From Enhygromyxa salina (GTDB lineage Bacteria; Myxococcota_A; Polyangia; Nannocystales; Nannocystaceae), in NCBI RefSeq assembly GCF_002994615.1, contig NZ_PVNK01000056.1, positions 1-43,966 on the forward strand: 43,966 nt of DNA. Direction: 5' to 3'. The position numbers were made by a program, and so were the translations under genes. Under the pieces are notes generated by a model. It was given only the letters and a program-made list of their open reading frames with translations. It had not been told where the DNA came from and did no database searches. The number at the start of each line of letters is the position of its first letter. Position 1 is the first letter of the stretch. Shown piece after piece: positions 13,801-24,561 of the stretch.

Positions 13801-16800
13801 GCCCGCCGTGGAATTTGAGCTGGCCGAAGTCCTCGGTGCCAATGCCGACGAACACCCCGGTTCGTGAACCGCGCAAACTCATTGCCGGCCAGCCGGATTG
13901 TTCGAGGGCCTCATGAGCGACCTCGAGCAGCAGCCGTTGCTGGGGATCCATGCGTTCGGCTTCGCGGGGCGAGATCCCGAAGAAGGCCGGGTCGAACTGG
14001 GTGAGGTCGTCGAGGAATCCGCCGGCCGCCGAGACCATCCGCCCGAGGCGGTCGGGGTCGGGGTCGGTCCAGGCCTCGGCGTCCCAGCGATCGGCGGGCA
14101 CGGTCGAGATCGCGTCGGCGCCGGCCTCGAGCAGGCTCCAGAAGGCGTCGGGCGAGTCGGCGCCGGGCAGACGGCACGCGACCCCGACGATCGCAATCGC
14201 CTCGTCGGGGGCCGGGTGTTGGCGCGGGCGCGGGCGCGCGTCTTCGGCGCGAAGGTCTTCGGCGGTGGCGGTGGCGCTGGCGACGAGGGGCGCCGGGGCT
14301 GCGGCGGGCTCGCCGAGCACGACCTGAGCGAGGGCCGCGCGCGCGAGGGCCGACACGCTCGGGTGCTCGAACACCAAGGTGTTGGGCAGCGAGACCCCGA
14401 GCGCCGCGCTGACGCTCCCGAGCAAGGAGATCGCCAGGAGCGAGTCCATGCCGAGGGAGAACAGGCCCTCGTCGCGGGGCAGCTCGTCCTCGATCATCAG
14501 GGCCGCCCTGGCCTCGCGCTCGATCCAGTCTGCGAGGGCGTCCTCGCGCTCGGTCGCGGACAGCTGCTCGAGCTCCGCGAGCAGCGCGGTCGAAGGCGCG
14601 GACAGCTCGGGCGAGCGCGGCGTGGCCTCGCCGTGGTCGGGGTCCCACTGCGTGGTCTCGACGAGCAGCAGCTCGCGCTCGTCACGATCGAACATCACGA
14701 TCTTGGTGTGGGTCACGACCAGCGCGGCGACCGGGGCCTGGGTTGCGCGGCCCTGGAGTCGGCCCCAGCCGCCCAGGACGCGCGGCTCACCGTGGATCAG
14801 CGAGGCCAGGCTTCGGGCGAGCTCGAAGGCGCGCAGCGTCGACACGCCGTCGAGGTGGAGGCGCCAGCTCGCCTGGCCGCGGTCGCTCGCGAGGACATCG
14901 GGGCCGAGCGAGCGGTCGAGGTGGGCGAGCTCGGCCTCGAGCACGGACCGGGGGCACGGCTCCCAGGCCACGTCGCTCGACCACGGGTCGAGGGCCGTCG
15001 CAACGCCGACGTTGGCGTTGAGCAGCTCGCGCCAGCCCTGGCCGTCGTCGGCCCAGACCTCGACGCCCGCGCGCGTGCGGCTCACGTGGACCCGGCGGAT
15101 CGCTTCGGAGCTCGCGGCCATCAACGCGTTGAGGACCGGCGCGTCGACGAGCGCGAGCAAGAGGGGGATCAGGGCGCCGGCGTCGAGCTGATCGCCCGCG
15201 ACCGGCCTCGCCTCCCAGGTCGGGCGCGGCTGATCGAGGCGGACGAGCTCGGTCCAGCCCGTCGGCGCGACCAGGATCGTGCCCGCGGGTCCGCGCGGGA
15301 CCTGCGGGGCGTCGGGGAGGCGATGGCGTTGGCGCTGCCAGGGGTAGGCGGGCAGCGAGCTGACGTTGGCTCGCGGGACCAGGCGCTCGAGCTCGAGCGC
15401 CACGCCGAGGGCGTGGAGGCGCCCGGCGGCCTCGGCCAGCTCGACGCGCCCGTTGCCGTCGCGGCGCAAGGTCGGGATGGTCGCGCTCCGAGCCTCGTCG
15501 GGGCCCGCGCCGCGCTCGCCGAGGACCTGCGCGATCGGGATCTGCAGGGCCGGGTGCGGGCCGAGCTCGACGAAGACCGCGTCCATGTCGTCGGCGATCG
15601 CCCCGATCGCGGCGGCGAAGCGGACCGGCTCGCACATGTTCGAGACCCAGTAGTCGAGGTCGAGGGGCGCGTGGCGACGCCCGCCGTCGACGGTCGAGTA
15701 GAAGGGCACCTCGGCGGGGGTGGTCTCGACGCTGCCGGCGAATTCTTTGAGGCGAAAGCTCGCCGGAATGACCGCGGGGCTGTGGAAGGCGTAGTCGGTC
15801 GACACCCACCGGGCGAAGCGGCCGCGGGCGCTGAACCCGGCCCGGATCCGCTCGAGCGCCGCCGAGGGTCCGGCGAGGACGCAGGCCGCGGGGCCGTTGA
15901 TCGCGGCCACGCTCACATCGCTCTCGCCGAGCGCCGCGACCTCGTCGGGGCCGATTGCGACGGCGAGCATCGCCCCGCTGCCGCGCAGCTCGGCCATCAC
16001 CGTCGCGCGCATGGCCACGATGTGGCAGGCCTCGAACAGCGGCAACGCGCCGCAGGCCCACGCGGCCGCGATCTCGCCCACGCTGTGACCGACGACCGCC
16101 GCGGGCCGAACCCCGAGAGACGCGAACCATGTCACGAGGCCGACCTCGAGGGCGAAGAGCGCGGGCTGGGCGAGCTCGGTCGCGTCGAGCTCGGCGTCTT
16201 GCAGGGCGTCGAGGACCGAGGGGCCGCCGAGGCTCTGGATGAGGCCGTCGATGTCTTCGATGATCCGCCGAACCTCGACCGAGGACTCGAGCAGGGCGCG
16301 GCCCATGCCCCGGTAGACGCCGCTTTGCCCGGCGAACACGAAGACCAGCGCGGGCGCCGAGCGACGCGCGTGGATCGTTGGGGCCGCGCGGAGACGCTCG
16401 GCGAGCTCGCTGGCGTCGTCGCCCGCGGCGGCGAGGCGCCAGGCCTGCTGCCCGCGGCGGTGGGCGGCCGTGTAGCACAGGTCCGCGAGCGGCGGGTGCT
16501 CGCCAGCGAGGAGCGCGATCCAGCGCTCGCGCAATTGGTCGAGCGCGTTGGGGTCGCGGGCGGACAGGGTCAGGAGCGAGGGGACCAACGGGGGCTCGTG
16601 GTCCTCGACCGAGAGGCCGCGCTCGAGGATCACGTGGACGTTGGTCCCGCTGAACCCGAACGAGCTCACCCCCGCGAACTGGCTGTGGAGGTCGGTCGCG
16701 TGCAGCGGCACGCGCAGCGGCGAGGTGTCCCAGGGGACCATGGGGTTGCCGCGATCGAAGTGGATCTGCGGCGGGATCATGCGCTGCTCGAGCGCGAGCA

Positions 16801-19800
16801 CGGTCTTGATGAAGCCGGCCACGCCCGAGGCCGACTCGAGGTGGCCGAGGTTGGCCTTGAGCGAGCCGATCCACAGCGGGGTGTCGTCGGCGAGGCGCAT
16901 GGCCTTGGCGAGGGACTCGAGCTCGATCGGGTCGCCGAGCGAGGTCCCGGTCCCGTGGGCTTCGACGTAGCCGACCTCCTCGGGCTGGACGCCGGCCTCG
17001 GTGATCGCCGCGCGCAGGAGCGCCCGCTGGGCGAGGCCGTTGGGCACCGTCAGCCCGCTGGTTCGGCCGTCGTGGTTGAGCGCCGAGCCGCGGATGATCG
17101 CGCGGATCCGATCTCCGGCCAGCATCGCGTCGCTGAGCCGCTTGAGCACGACCATCCCGCAGCCCTCGCCGATCGCGATGCCGTCGGCGCCGACGTCGAA
17201 GGGGCGACAGCGGCCGGTCGGAGACAGCATCCGGTTCTTGCTCCGCTCGACCAGGGTCAGCGGCGAGAGCAGGGCGTTGACGCCCCCGGCGATCGCGAGG
17301 TCGCACTCGCCCGCGCGGAGGCTGCGGACCGCGAGGTGGATCGCCGTCATCGACGACGAGCACGCGGTGTCGACGGTCAGCGAGGGCCCGTGGACGCCGA
17401 GGAAGTGGCTCAGGCGGCCCGAGAGCACCGAGCTGCGGGTCCCGCTGGCGGTGAAGCCGTCGACCCAGTCGGCCTCGGCCCGGCCGAGCAGCTTCGCGCC
17501 GTGATCGTAGTTGAGCGCGCCGACGAACACCCCGGCGGCGGTCTCTTCGAGGCTCGAGATCGCGACGCCGCTGTCTTCGAGGGCGCTGACGCTGACCTCG
17601 AGCAGCAGGCCCTGCTGCGGATCCATGGTCTGGGCCTCGCGCGGCGAGATCCGGAAGTAGCCCAGGTCAAAGGCGTCGACCTCGTCGATCAGCCCCGCCT
17701 CGCGGGTGTAGGTCCGGCCCGGGGCGTCGGGGTCGGGGTCGTACCAGGGCTCGATGTCGAAGCGCGAGCTCGGGATCGGGCCGACGGCGTCGGTGCTCGC
17801 GAGCAGCATCGACCACAGGTCCGCGACCGAGTCGGCGCCGGGGAAGCGGCAGGCCATGCCGACCACGGCGATCGCCGCGTGATCGCTGGCGACGATCTCA
17901 CGGGGCACGCGCTGGTCCGACGCGAGGCCGAGGAGCTCGCCGAGGTGACGGACGAGGCGCGGGAGGGTCGGGTAGTTGAAGGCGATCGTCGCCGACAGGT
18001 TGAGGTCGAGGCGCTGCTCGAGCCGACCCTTGAGGGTCACCGCCATCAGCGAGTCCATGCCCTGCTCGGCGAAGCCCACGTCGTGGACGAGGCCGTGGAC
18101 GAGGCCGAGGATCTCGCGGATCTCGGTCTCGACGATCCGCTCGAGCGCGGCGAGGTTCTCGATCACCTCGCGCTCACGGGGGGCGCTCGGGGCCGGGACG
18201 ATCTTGGTGACCAGCTCCTCGACCAGCGGCGGCGTCCAGGTCAGCGAGCGCGAGAATTGATCCCAGTCGACCGGGACCAGGACGAGGTGGGGCGCGTCCA
18301 TCGTCCAGGCCGACGCGAACCACTCGATGCCCTCGCCGACGTCGAGGGGCCGCACGCCCGAGCGACGAAAGCGTTCGCGGTCCTGCTCGCGCAGGCGCTG
18401 CGATTGGTTGGTCCAGATGCCCCAGCTCTGGCTCTGGGCGGGCAGGCCCGCGGCGTGGCGCTGCTCGGCCAGGGTGTCGAGGAAGGCGTTGGCCGCAGCG
18501 TAGGCGCCCTGCCCGGGGTTGCCGAGGACCGAGGCCATCGACGAGAGCAGCACGAAGCGCTCGATCGCGTGGTCGCGACACAGCTCGTGGAGCAGCAGCG
18601 CGCCCCGGACCTTCGGGGCCATGACCTCGGCGATCTGCTCGCTCGTCAAGGTTGCGAGCGGGGCGTCTCGGAGGGCCATCGCCCCGTGGATGACCCCGGT
18701 CAGCGCGGGCAAGGACGCGAGCAGGGCCTCGAGCGCGGCGCGATCTGTGACGTCGCAGCGGACGAAGCGGATCGCCTCGCCGAGCTCCTCGAACTGCTCG
18801 CGGGCCGCCGGCGAGGGCTCGCTGCGACTGGCGAGGATGACCTGCTGTGCGCCGCCCTCCTCGATCAACCACCGCGCGAGCTGCCGCCCGACGAAGCCGG
18901 CGCCTCCGGTGATGAGCACCCGCCCGCCGGACCAGCTGGCTTCGCGGGTCTCGCGGGTTGGGACCAGGCGGCGGATGAGGCGGCGGCCGCCGACGATCGC
19001 GACCTGGTCCTCGTGATCCTCGACGAGGATCGCGTCGGACAGCAGCGCGATCGATTCGTCTTTGGCGAGATCGATCACGCGGTGGCGGAGCTCGGGGTGC
19101 TCGCGCTGGAGCACGCGGGCGAGCCCCCACAGGGCCGCGAGCGCGGGGGAGCCCGGGTGCCCCTCGATCGCCTGGGCGCCGCAGGTGATCCAGGTCGAGG
19201 TCGCGCCCGCGTCGACGACCATGCGCAGCTCGTCGACGGCCGCGCGCGTGAGCGCGACCGCGGCCTCGTCGCCCGGGCCTTCGGGCGTGGTCCACAGCGC
19301 GATCACGTGGACGCGGGGGCCCGTGTCTGCGGCGCTCGAGAGCGCCTGGGCGAGGTCCGTGCGCAGGACCAGATCGACCTCGGCGCCAGCCTCGTCGAGG
19401 AGCTCGCGCAGCTCCTCGCCGAGGGGCGTGATCGCGTCGACCACGACCACGCAGCGATCCGAGCCCGCGACCATGTCGATCGGCGGCAAGGGCCGCCAGA
19501 TCAGACGCAGCGCGCCGACCGGTGCGCTGCCCTCGAGGTCGTCTCGCTCGACCGGCAGCAGCGAGACGTCGTTGATCTGAGCCAGGAGGCCCCCGTCGCT
19601 CCGGTCCCAGAGGGTCAGATCGCCGCTCAGCGGCCCGCGGGGGCGCGAGGCGAGCACGCGGACGCGCTTCGCCTGGGTCCGAAACAGGCGCAGGTTGGCC
19701 GTGAACAAGGCGTTGGCCTGGTCGGTCGGCGCGTCGATCAGCAGGGTCTGGAGCGCGGCGTCGAGCAAGGCCGGGTGGACGCCGCGCTCTAGACCCTGCG

Positions 19801-22800
19801 GATCGACGGTCTCGGGCAGCGCGAGGTCGGCGATGATCGTGTCGTCGTCGCGGATCAGCCGCTCGATGCCGCGGAAGGTCGGGCCGTAGTTGTTGCCGGC
19901 CGCAGCCCAGGCGGCGTAGGGCGGCGGCTCGGCGCTCGCCTCGTCGAGCGCAGGCATCTCGCCGGCCGGGAACTCGACGTTGAGCACGAGCCGCGCCCGC
20001 GCGTGGCGGACCCAGGCCTCAGCCTTGGCGGCGAACAGCTCGACGACGTAGTCCTCGCCGTCGCGCTGGGCCGAGATCTGGACCTCGCGCGCGCTCCGGT
20101 CGAGGACCAGCGGGGCCTCGAGGACCGCGCCGTCGACCTCCCAGGTCCCGGGCACGCGGGCGATGACCTGGCGCATCCACGCGATCATTGCGATCCCGGG
20201 CACGGCGATCTCGCCGTGAACTCGGTGGTCGGCGAGCCATGGCTGGCGGCGCAGATCGAGCTCGAGCGCGAGGACCCAGCCGCCCTTGGCGGTCGGTCGG
20301 GGGCCGGACGATCGCGCGGGTGAAGCGGGCGGCGGCCAGAAGCGCTCACGGTTGAACACCGAGGTCGGGAGCGGCGCGATCTTGCCCGGCGACATCAGCG
20401 AGCGCGCGTCGAAGGCCACGCCCGCGACGAACAGCGCGGCCAGCGAGTCGAGGAGCGCGTCGACCTCGTTGTGGTTGCGGCGTAGGCTCGCGACCGCGGT
20501 GCCGGGGGGGACCGGAGCCCCGGACGGCTCGGCGTCCGCGAGCGCGCGCTCGATCACCCCCGTGAGCAGGGGGTGGGGCGAGACCTCGATGAAGGTCCGG
20601 GCGCCCGCGTCGATCGCCCGCCGCAGCGCGCGATCGAAGCGTACGGGCCGCCTGAGGTTCTCGATCCAGTACGAGCCGTCGAGCTCTTCGCCCGCGAACT
20701 CGCGGTCGAACACGGTCGAGACGATCGGCACCTTCGCGCTGACCGGCGCGAGCTCGCGAAACTCGAAGTGGAGAAAGCCGCGCAGCGCGTCGACTTGCGG
20801 GCTGTGCGAGGCGATGTCGACGTCGACCATCCGCGCGAAGATGTCGCGCTCGCGCAGCTGCTCGACCCACGCGGCCACGGCCTCGGGCGCGCCCGCGACC
20901 ACGCTGCTCTCGCCGTCGTTGACGACCGCGAGGCTGAGCTCGTCGGGCAGCAGCTCCATCAGCGCTTCGAGCCCGAGCCCGATCGCCGCCATCGCCCCGC
21001 GCCCGGCGATCCGCAGGAGCAGGCGGCTGCGGCGGGCGACCACGCGGGCGCCGTCGGCCAGCGACAGCGCCCCCGCGACGCAGGCCGCCGCGATCTCACC
21101 TTGGGAGTGGCCGATGACCAGGTCGGGCTCGATCCCCCACGAGCGCCACAGGGCAGCCAGCGAGACCATCACCGCCCACAGCGCGGGCTGAACGACCTCG
21201 ATGCGCTCGAGCGAGGGCGCGCCCGGGGCCCCGCGCAGGATCTCGCGGACCGACCAGCCCGTCTCCGGGCGCAGGGCAGCGTCGCACGCGTCGAGGGCCT
21301 CGGCGAAGGCCGGCGCGCGCTCGAGCAAGACCCGGCCCATGCCGATCCACTGCCCGCCCTGGCCGGGGAACACGAACGCGATCTTGCCGCTGTCGTGGAC
21401 CTGGCCGCGGTGGACCACGGGCGTGGCCGAAGCCGCCGCGCCTCGGCTGCCCTCGATCTGCGCGAGCCCTCGGGCCAGGCTCTCGCGGTCCTCGACGACG
21501 ACCGCGGCCCGGTGTCGGTGGTGCGGTCGGTGGTGGAGCAGGGTCCAGCCGAGGTCTGCGAGGGGGACCTCCGGGTTGCGGGCGAGGTGCTCGCGCAGCT
21601 CCAGCGCCGCCTGGTCGAGGGCCTCGGCGCTCGTCGCCGTGACCGGCACGAGCGTCGCGCCGCGGGGGGCGACTGGCTGGACGAGGCCGCGGCCGCGGAG
21701 GGTGTCGAGCAGGGCGTGGAGATCTTCGTACTCGTCTTGCTCACGGTGCACGCAAGCGAGCGCTTCGACCGGGCCATCCATCGTCTCGCGGATGGCCGCG
21801 CCGAGGACCGGGTGTGGGCCGATCTCGATGAACACCGGGGGGGCGCCCCGGCCGAGCTCTCGCAGACCATTGAGCAAGTCGAAGGGCTGACGGAGGTTCC
21901 TCGCCCAGTAGCTGGCCCCTGCAGACTCCGCGGGTGCCCATCCGTCGTTCGTCGTCGACCACCAGGCGACCGTACCCGCGCGCGGGGTGATGGTCGCGAG
22001 CGCAGCCTCGAGCTCGCCGAGGATTGGTTCGACGTGGGCAGAGTGCGAGGCGTAGCCGACCCGACCCCGTGCACAGCGAACCCCCTCGGCCTCCCATCCT
22101 CGTTGCGCGGCCTCGAGCGAGCTCGGATCGCCGGCCACGAGGGTGCGGCTTGGAGCGATCTTTCCGGCGATCGACAAGCCGGGGGGGAGTTCACCGAGCT
22201 TGTCGAGCCCGAGTCGCACGACCATGACCGCGCCCGCGCCAGCGAGGTGCGCGGCCGCGAGTCGGGCCCGAGCAGCGATGACCGCCGCGGCGTCTTCGAG
22301 CGAGAGGTGACCTGCGATGTGGGCTGCTGCGACCTCGCCAATGCTCTGGCCGATCACGGCGTCGGGGTGGACTCCGTGGGCCGCGAGCGTGCGCGACAAG
22401 GCGACCTGGATGGTGAACAGCAGCGGCTGGATGACGTCGGGCGAATCTTGCGGTTCGCGGCTACACAGGTGCTGGAGCGTCGACCAGCCGATCAGCGGGC
22501 GCAACGCGGCATCACAGGATTCGACCGCCGCGCGGAACTTTGGCTCTCGGTGGAGCAGAGCTTGACCCATTCCCAACCATTGGCCGCCGTGGCCGGAGAA
22601 CACGAACACGAGCTCGGACTTCTCCGCGCTGGGCTGCGCGCGACGTCCCTCGTGTTCGTCCGAGGTTGGTGATGAGGCTGCTCGAAGCGCCCCCGGGGCA
22701 GACTCCAGCGCGAGGTGGGCGTTGGTCCCACCAAAACCGAACGAGCTGACCCCCGCCAGACGGGCCCGCTCGCGTTGGGGCCACGCGCGGGGCTGAGTCG

Positions 22801-24265
22801 GGACCTGGAGGCGGAGCCGGTCGAAGTCAATGTGGGGGTTGGGGGTCTCGAAGTGGAGGTTGGGCGGGATGACCCCGTGGTGCAGCGCCAGGGTCGTCTT
22901 GATCAGCCCGGCCATCCCGGCGGCGGCCTCGAGGTGGCCGAGGTTGGTCTTGACCGAGCCGATGAGGAGCGGATCCCCCTCTTCGCGATCGGGACCAAAG
23001 ACCGCGCCGACCGACTCGGCCTCGATCGGATCCCCGAGGTAGGTCCCCGGTCCATGCGTCTCGACGAAGTCGACCTCCGCAGGCGGGATACCGGCGACGG
23101 CCCAGGCCCGGGCGAGCACGGCCTCCTGGGCGTCGCCCGAGGGCGCCGTGAGCCCGTTGGAGTAGCCGTCGTTGTTGATCGCGCTCCCGCGGATCAGCGC
23201 ATAGATCGGGGCTCCGCGCTCCAGCGCGAGCGAGAGCGGCTCGAGCATCACGACCCCGACGCCCTCGCCGCGGACGTAGCCGTTGGCGCGGGCGTCGAAG
23301 GCCTTGCAGCGGCCGTCGGGGGCCATGGCCCCGAACTTGCTCATTGCGACCGAGCTCAGCGGCGAGAGCATGAGGTTGACGGCGCCCGCCAAGGCCCGCG
23401 TGCACTCGCCGCGCTGCAAGCTCTGCACGGCGAGGTGGATCGCTACCAGCGATGACGAGCACGCGGTGTTCACCGTCAGGCTCGGCCCGCGCACACCCAG
23501 GAGATAGGACAGCCGCCCCGCGATGATCCCGGGGTCGTGCCCGGTCGCGCTGTGTTGTTGGATCCGGGTGGGATCGTCGCCGACCACCCGATCCCAGTCG
23601 TTCCACATCGCGCCCGCGAACACGGCCGTCGCGCTGTCGACGAGCGAGCGCGGGATCACCCCACCGCTCTCCAGGGCCTCCCACGCGACCTCGAGGAAGA
23701 TCCGCTGCTGCGGATCCATCTCGCGGGTCTCGCGGGGCGAAATACCGAAGAAGGCTGGGTCGAAGCGATCGACCTGGTCGAGGAAGCCTCCCCAGCGCGT
23801 CGCCGACTTCCCGGCCGCCGCCGGATCGCTGTTATACCAGCGCTCGGAGTCCCAGCGGTCGATGGGGACCTCGGTGACCGCGTCGACGCCGTCATGGAGC
23901 AGCCGCCAAAACGCCTCGGGTGAGTTCGCGCCCGGGAACCGACAGCCGAGACCAACAATTGCGACGGGTTCGTCGGCGACGACGCTCAGATCTGCTGGAT
24001 GCGTGGCTTGCGTGGCCCCACCCTCGAGGTAGTTGGCGAGGGCTTTGACGGTCGGGTAGCGCCACGGGACCGTCGTCGAGAGCGAGCGACCGACGTGGGC
24101 TTCGAGCTTGGCGAGCAAGGCCAGGGCGAGCACCGAGTCCAGGCCTTGATCCCGCAGCCTGCGGTCCGGGGCGATACGCTCGGGCGCGACGTCCATCAGC
24201 TCTGCAACCTGGTCGAGGATCCACCGCTGGAGGGCGCTCGGACGGTTGACAGACGAGTTGGTCAT
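7835..24265 (-). CDS. Type I PKS: loading ACP plus three extension modules
   Basis: A 5476-residue megasynthase. Order and key residues: ACP0 (Ser44); KS1 (Cys269, with HGPGT instead of HGTGT); AT1a (Ser641, GQSIGE, YASHS); AT1b (Ser1054, [11 protein letters not shown]); DH1 (His1347, HxxxGxxxxP, DAALQ); KR1 (GGAGFVG, Tyr1922); ACP1 (Ser2072); KS2 (Cys2302); AT2 (Ser2728, YAFHS); an unassigned region at about 2990-3210; ACP2 (Ser3275); KS3 (Cys3527); AT3 (Ser3968, YASHS); DH3 (His4261); ER (about 4720-5050, SGGVGQ near 4868); KR3 (LDD motif, Tyr5214); ACP3 (Ser5382). The C-terminal [10 protein letters not shown] tail matches class 2-type docking to the next protein. ACP-KS-AT-AT order is known from soraphen and stigmatellin synthases, where the first AT loads the starter. 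The start is ATG 24265 with a GGAAG about 8 nt upstream; a GTG 39 nt further up is less likely. Confidence 0.93.
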   Translation of the reverse strand: MTNSSVNRPSALQRWILDQVAELMDVAPERIAPDRRLRDQGLDSVLALALLAKLEAHVGRSLSTTVPWRYPTVKALANYLEGGATQATHPADLSVVADEPVAIVGLGCRFPGANSPEAFWRLLHDGVDAVTEVPIDRWDSERWYNSDPAAAGKSATRWGGFLDQVDRFDPAFFGISPRETREMDPQQRIFLEVAWEALESGGVIPRSLVDSATAVFAGAMWNDWDRVVGDDPTRIQQHSATGHDPGIIAGRLSYLLGVRGPSLTVNTACSSSLVAIHLAVQSLQRGECTRALAGAVNLMLSPLSSVAMSKFGAMAPDGRCKAFDARANGYVRGEGVGVVMLEPLSLALERGAPIYALIRGSAINNDGYSNGLTAPSGDAQEAVLARAWAVAGIPPAEVDFVETHGPGTYLGDPIEAESVGAVFGPDREEGDPLLIGSVKTNLGHLEAAAGMAGLIKTTLALHHGVIPPNLHFETPNPHIDFDRLRLQVPTQPRAWPQRERARLAGVSSFGFGGTNAHLALESAPGALRAASSPTSDEHEGRRAQPSAEKSELVFVFSGHGGQWLGMGQALLHREPKFRAAVESCDAALRPLIGWSTLQHLCSREPQDSPDVIQPLLFTIQVALSRTLAAHGVHPDAVIGQSIGEVAAAHIAGHLSLEDAAAVIAARARLAAAHLAGAGAVMVVRLGLDKLGELPPGLSIAGKIAPSRTLVAGDPSSLEAAQRGWEAEGVRCARGRVGYASHSAHVEPILGELEAALATITPRAGTVAWWSTTNDGWAPAESAGASYWARNLRQPFDLLNGLRELGRGAPPVFIEIGPHPVLGAAIRETMDGPVEALACVHREQDEYEDLHALLDTLRGRGLVQPVAPRGATLVPVTATSAEALDQAALELREHLARNPEVPLADLGWTLLHHRPHHRHRAAVVVEDRESLARGLAQIEGSRGAAASATPVVHRGQVHDSGKIAFVFPGQGGQWIGMGRVLLERAPAFAEALDACDAALRPETGWSVREILRGAPGAPSLERIEVVQPALWAVMVSLAALWRSWGIEPDLVIGHSQGEIAAACVAGALSLADGARVVARRSRLLLRIAGRGAMAAIGLGLEALMELLPDELSLAVVNDGESSVVAGAPEAVAAWVEQLRERDIFARMVDVDIASHSPQVDALRGFLHFEFRELAPVSAKVPIVSTVFDREFAGEELDGSYWIENLRRPVRFDRALRRAIDAGARTFIEVSPHPLLTGVIERALADAEPSGAPVPPGTAVASLRRNHNEVDALLDSLAALFVAGVAFDARSLMSPGKIAPLPTSVFNRERFWPPPASPARSSGPRPTAKGGWVLALELDLRRQPWLADHRVHGEIAVPGIAMIAWMRQVIARVPGTWEVDGAVLEAPLVLDRSAREVQISAQRDGEDYVVELFAAKAEAWVRHARARLVLNVEFPAGEMPALDEASAEPPPYAAWAAAGNNYGPTFRGIERLIRDDDTIIADLALPETVDPQGLERGVHPALLDAALQTLLIDAPTDQANALFTANLRLFRTQAKRVRVLASRPRGPLSGDLTLWDRSDGGLLAQINDVSLLPVERDDLEGSAPVGALRLIWRPLPPIDMVAGSDRCVVVVDAITPLGEELRELLDEAGAEVDLVLRTDLAQALSSAADTGPRVHVIALWTTPEGPGDEAAVALTRAAVDELRMVVDAGATSTWITCGAQAIEGHPGSPALAALWGLARVLQREHPELRHRVIDLAKDESIALLSDAILVEDHEDQVAIVGGRRLIRRLVPTRETREASWSGGRVLITGGAGFVGRQLARWLIEEGGAQQVILASRSEPSPAAREQFEELGEAIRFVRCDVTDRAALEALLASLPALTGVIHGAMALRDAPLATLTSEQIAEVMAPKVRGALLLHELCRDHAIERFVLLSSMASVLGNPGQGAYAAANAFLDTLAEQRHAAGLPAQSQSWGIWTNQSQRLREQDRERFRRSGVRPLDVGEGIEWFASAWTMDAPHLVLVPVDWDQFSRSLTWTPPLVEELVTKIVPAPSAPREREVIENLAALERIVETEIREILGLVHGLVHDVGFAEQGMDSLMAVTLKGRLEQRLDLNLSATIAFNYPTLPRLVRHLGELLGLASDQRVPREIVASDHAAIAVVGMACRFPGADSVADLWSMLLASTDAVGPIPSSRFDIEPWYDPDPDAPGRTYTREAGLIDEVDAFDLGYFRISPREAQTMDPQQGLLLEVSVSALEDSGVAISSLEETAAGVFVGALNYDHGAKLLGRAEADWVDGFTASGTRSSVLSGRLSHFLGVHGPSLTVDTACSSSMTAIHLAVRSLRAGECDLAIAGGVNALLSPLTLVERSKNRMLSPTGRCRPFDVGADGIAIGEGCGMVVLKRLSDAMLAGDRIRAIIRGSALNHDGRTSGLTVPNGLAQRALLRAAITEAGVQPEEVGYVEAHGTGTSLGDPIELESLAKAMRLADDTPLWIGSLKANLGHLESASGVAGFIKTVLALEQRMIPPQIHFDRGNPMVPWDTSPLRVPLHATDLHSQFAGVSSFGFSGTNVHVILERGLSVEDHEPPLVPSLLTLSARDPNALDQLRERWIALLAGEHPPLADLCYTAAHRRGQQAWRLAAAGDDASELAERLRAAPTIHARRSAPALVFVFAGQSGVYRGMGRALLESSVEVRRIIEDIDGLIQSLGGPSVLDALQDAELDATELAQPALFALEVGLVTWFASLGVRPAAVVGHSVGEIAAAWACGALPLFEACHIVAMRATVMAELRGSGAMLAVAIGPDEVAALGESDVSVAAINGPAACVLAGPSAALERIRAGFSARGRFARWVSTDYAFHSPAVIPASFRLKEFAGSVETTPAEVPFYSTVDGGRRHAPLDLDYWVSNMCEPVRFAAAIGAIADDMDAVFVELGPHPALQIPIAQVLGERGAGPDEARSATIPTLRRDGNGRVELAEAAGRLHALGVALELERLVPRANVSSLPAYPWQRQRHRLPDAPQVPRGPAGTILVAPTGWTELVRLDQPRPTWEARPVAGDQLDAGALIPLLLALVDAPVLNALMAASSEAIRRVHVSRTRAGVEVWADDGQGWRELLNANVGVATALDPWSSDVAWEPCPRSVLEAELAHLDRSLGPDVLASDRGQASWRLHLDGVSTLRAFELARSLASLIHGEPRVLGGWGRLQGRATQAPVAALVVTHTKIVMFDRDERELLLVETTQWDPDHGEATPRSPELSAPSTALLAELEQLSATEREDALADWIEREARAALMIEDELPRDEGLFSLGMDSLLAISLLGSVSAALGVSLPNTLVFEHPSVSALARAALAQVVLGEPAAAPAPLVASATATAEDLRAEDARPRPRQHPAPDEAIAIVGVACRLPGADSPDAFWSLLEAGADAISTVPADRWDAEAWTDPDPDRLGRMVSAAGGFLDDLTQFDPAFFGISPREAERMDPQQRLLLEVAHEALEQSGWPAMSLRGSRTGVFVGIGTEDFGQLKFHGGPAEDIGAYDFTGTDTSVAAGRLSHTWGLEGPSMAIDTACSSSLVALHLAATSLRLGECERALVGGVNVMLAPELGVFLSRNRAMSPSGRCRTFDVAADGYVRGEGCVVLALRRLSEAERAGDRILALIRGSAVLHDGHASGLTVPNPASQAAVIRAALERARVEPNEVSMIEAHGTGTPLGDPIEVRALTEVFGGRAERLWLGSHKTNLGHLEAAAGITGVLKVVLALRHGVVPPHLNLDTLNPDIDLAPLRAEIPRRAVAWEPRAGRRLAGVSSFGFSGTNVHIVLEQAPPSSAPAKRVTAAPARVSPRPWLIPVSARSPAASTAWARALADRVAASTPTELSDIVATLGSHRDHHRLRTAVVGELDELPGLLRDAQTIKVGRRSRLVFVFSGQGSHALGMARELHAEAPSFRAAFDAIADAFEPTLGWSLRDELNAPEANSRLDRAEVVQPLLCAIQIALARLLEGWGLRPDAVLGHSIGEVAAAVTSGALGLADAGRVIESRSRLVAEQAPAGGMAVVELSRAEAEAELDDELHIAAVNGPQTVLLAGAPEALDRFGSRIRARGRFFRRVAIGYASHSPGMDVLVEPLQAALSGLRPQPATTTMYSTVRARAVTGAELDPSYWSDNLRAPVRFDEVVLELLSRGPVTFVEIGPHPVLGYGVKQWCEAQDSRGETRSVCLPSLRHDLGDRRSMLELVGRLYERGHDPDWSALNPEGSFIELPTYPWDRQRYWPATGPARSSSEGRVVAEAGNEGVRVLSIELGAQAWLADHRVGALTVVPGAAYSVWARRAVGAHDGELELRELEIEAALTLADDEQVELQAVCRVVEPGLWDAEILSAKGGAWIRHARARLIAGAPAEAAADRRVDLAKLRERCPELVPGEALYARMAADGLRYGPAFRGIVELRVGAGEALAELRATEEVAREGSLHPAWVDAAQHAAALLLPPGRWLPVGVESLVVHGPPPSRAFVHASLREPEAGESEARHAVADLVVHTVDGATVATMRGLRLARVESQTASPDDLRLFEDTWLRAPAVEGARAPSGRWLICGGEDELASTIAEALRERGVDEITRVDGSTPPTPAELEGATSIHLGTEALDELWRPLQHLARAEAGPAKVALVTRGAWSIEGRDPDASEPINPSARAAWGLGRTLRHELPQWDLSLIDLALAPRGLAPRGRPSASIEAMLDHLLADDDERELVLRDNERWVGRWRGAPIPPAPPQRIADAEGRAFRLTCAQPGDLGSLALRELERGEPGRGEVEIAIEAAGVSFSDVLKAHGLYPGVDGPPPLGVECSGRIARLGPEVVGWSVGDPVIAILTGGGFGSHAITPASLLARRPVGLSATAAATLPGAFLTAFHALVTLAEIGPKDRLLIHSASGGVGQAALQIALDLGAEVYGTAGTPDKRALLVELGCRQAWSSRSHEWFEGLREATDGEGVDIVLNTLPGEDLRLGVEILRSGGRFLEIGRTDIYADRRLGMAVFRKNVAFFAIDVGEPALLASGALSHGLRELVKRVEAGRLQPLPARVWPIERGADALREMARARHTGKLVLQVSDPEADPGAAGRIMLPVAGSAELGLFGGTWLITGGTGALGLRCAELLVGAGVGRLVLVARRPPSAASEAAITALRARGAELVFAACDVANRDALAELVGAHEHELEGVIHCAGVLDDALLRDLDDARFARVIAAKVHGARHLDELTRELPLMHFVLFSSLSGVLGSPGQSAYALANAYLDGLAAARRGQGLPALSVAWGAWRDIGLAAGDERRGARLARRGLPSLTPDAGTDLLARLLTSATTPASVSATPLDWPAYRDAQPDMARTPRFALIEPESAAAGGPATSPSLSLEALLSDTHGARERQRELARWIAERAATVLGVAAAQISHDQPLAELGLDSLMSLELRNQLQTLIPPPLERLPSTLLFTFPTIGALAEHLLELVTPAAAKSSEPGKILVTPAATNPTPAEHPEVEHASDDEVMAALLRELAEPVP

Positions 24266-24561
24266 GAAAGCTTCCGCGCAGGTCCAAGGAGCCGAGCAGG
24301 GCACGAGCCGAGAGGATCGTCGCCCGGGGACCCTGCCTCACATTGTACGAGCGTCAAACGGTGACTCGGCTCCCAGCAGGCGCTCACGGTCATGGAGCGC
24401 CGTCGACGCTGGCGCGGATGCGAACCGGTGGCCCTTTTGAGTCCCATCCGCGCGCGTGCGTGCGCAGGAAGCTCGGCTTGCGAGAGCGATCTCGCTCGTT
24501 CGGGACACAACGCTTCTTGCGGCCGTCGATTGACGCTACATTACTGCTCACGAGCCCGTGA
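24266..24561. promoter_or_regulatory. Divergent promoter region between PKS operon and sensor kinase
   Basis: This 296-bp region must hold promoters for both directions. On the minus strand a TACAAT (24347-24342) is a good -10 match but lacks a well-spaced -35; a TTGACG lies only 4 nt upstream of it (24357-24352). On the plus strand TACATT (24537-24542) with TTCTTG 17 nt upstream is a weak match. No clear operator palindrome was found. Confidence 0.4.
24342..24347 (-). promoter_or_regulatory. Candidate -10 (TACAAT) of the PKS operon
   Basis: Five of six bases match TATAAT when read on the minus strand. It would start a transcript about 70 nt before the PKS ATG at 24265. The close TTGACG cannot be its -35 and might instead be an activator site. 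Confidence 0.3.

Noticed and set aside
13898..19792. A 1964-residue open frame on the plus strand within the PKS
   Set aside because: Antisense to well-defined KS, AT, DH and KR domains; composition is Glu/Arg/Gly/Ala only and lacks motifs.
24266..24304. Earlier GTG start for the first PKS gene
   Set aside because: ATG 24265 has a GGAAG at good distance and leads straight into the ACP; the extra 13 residues look random.
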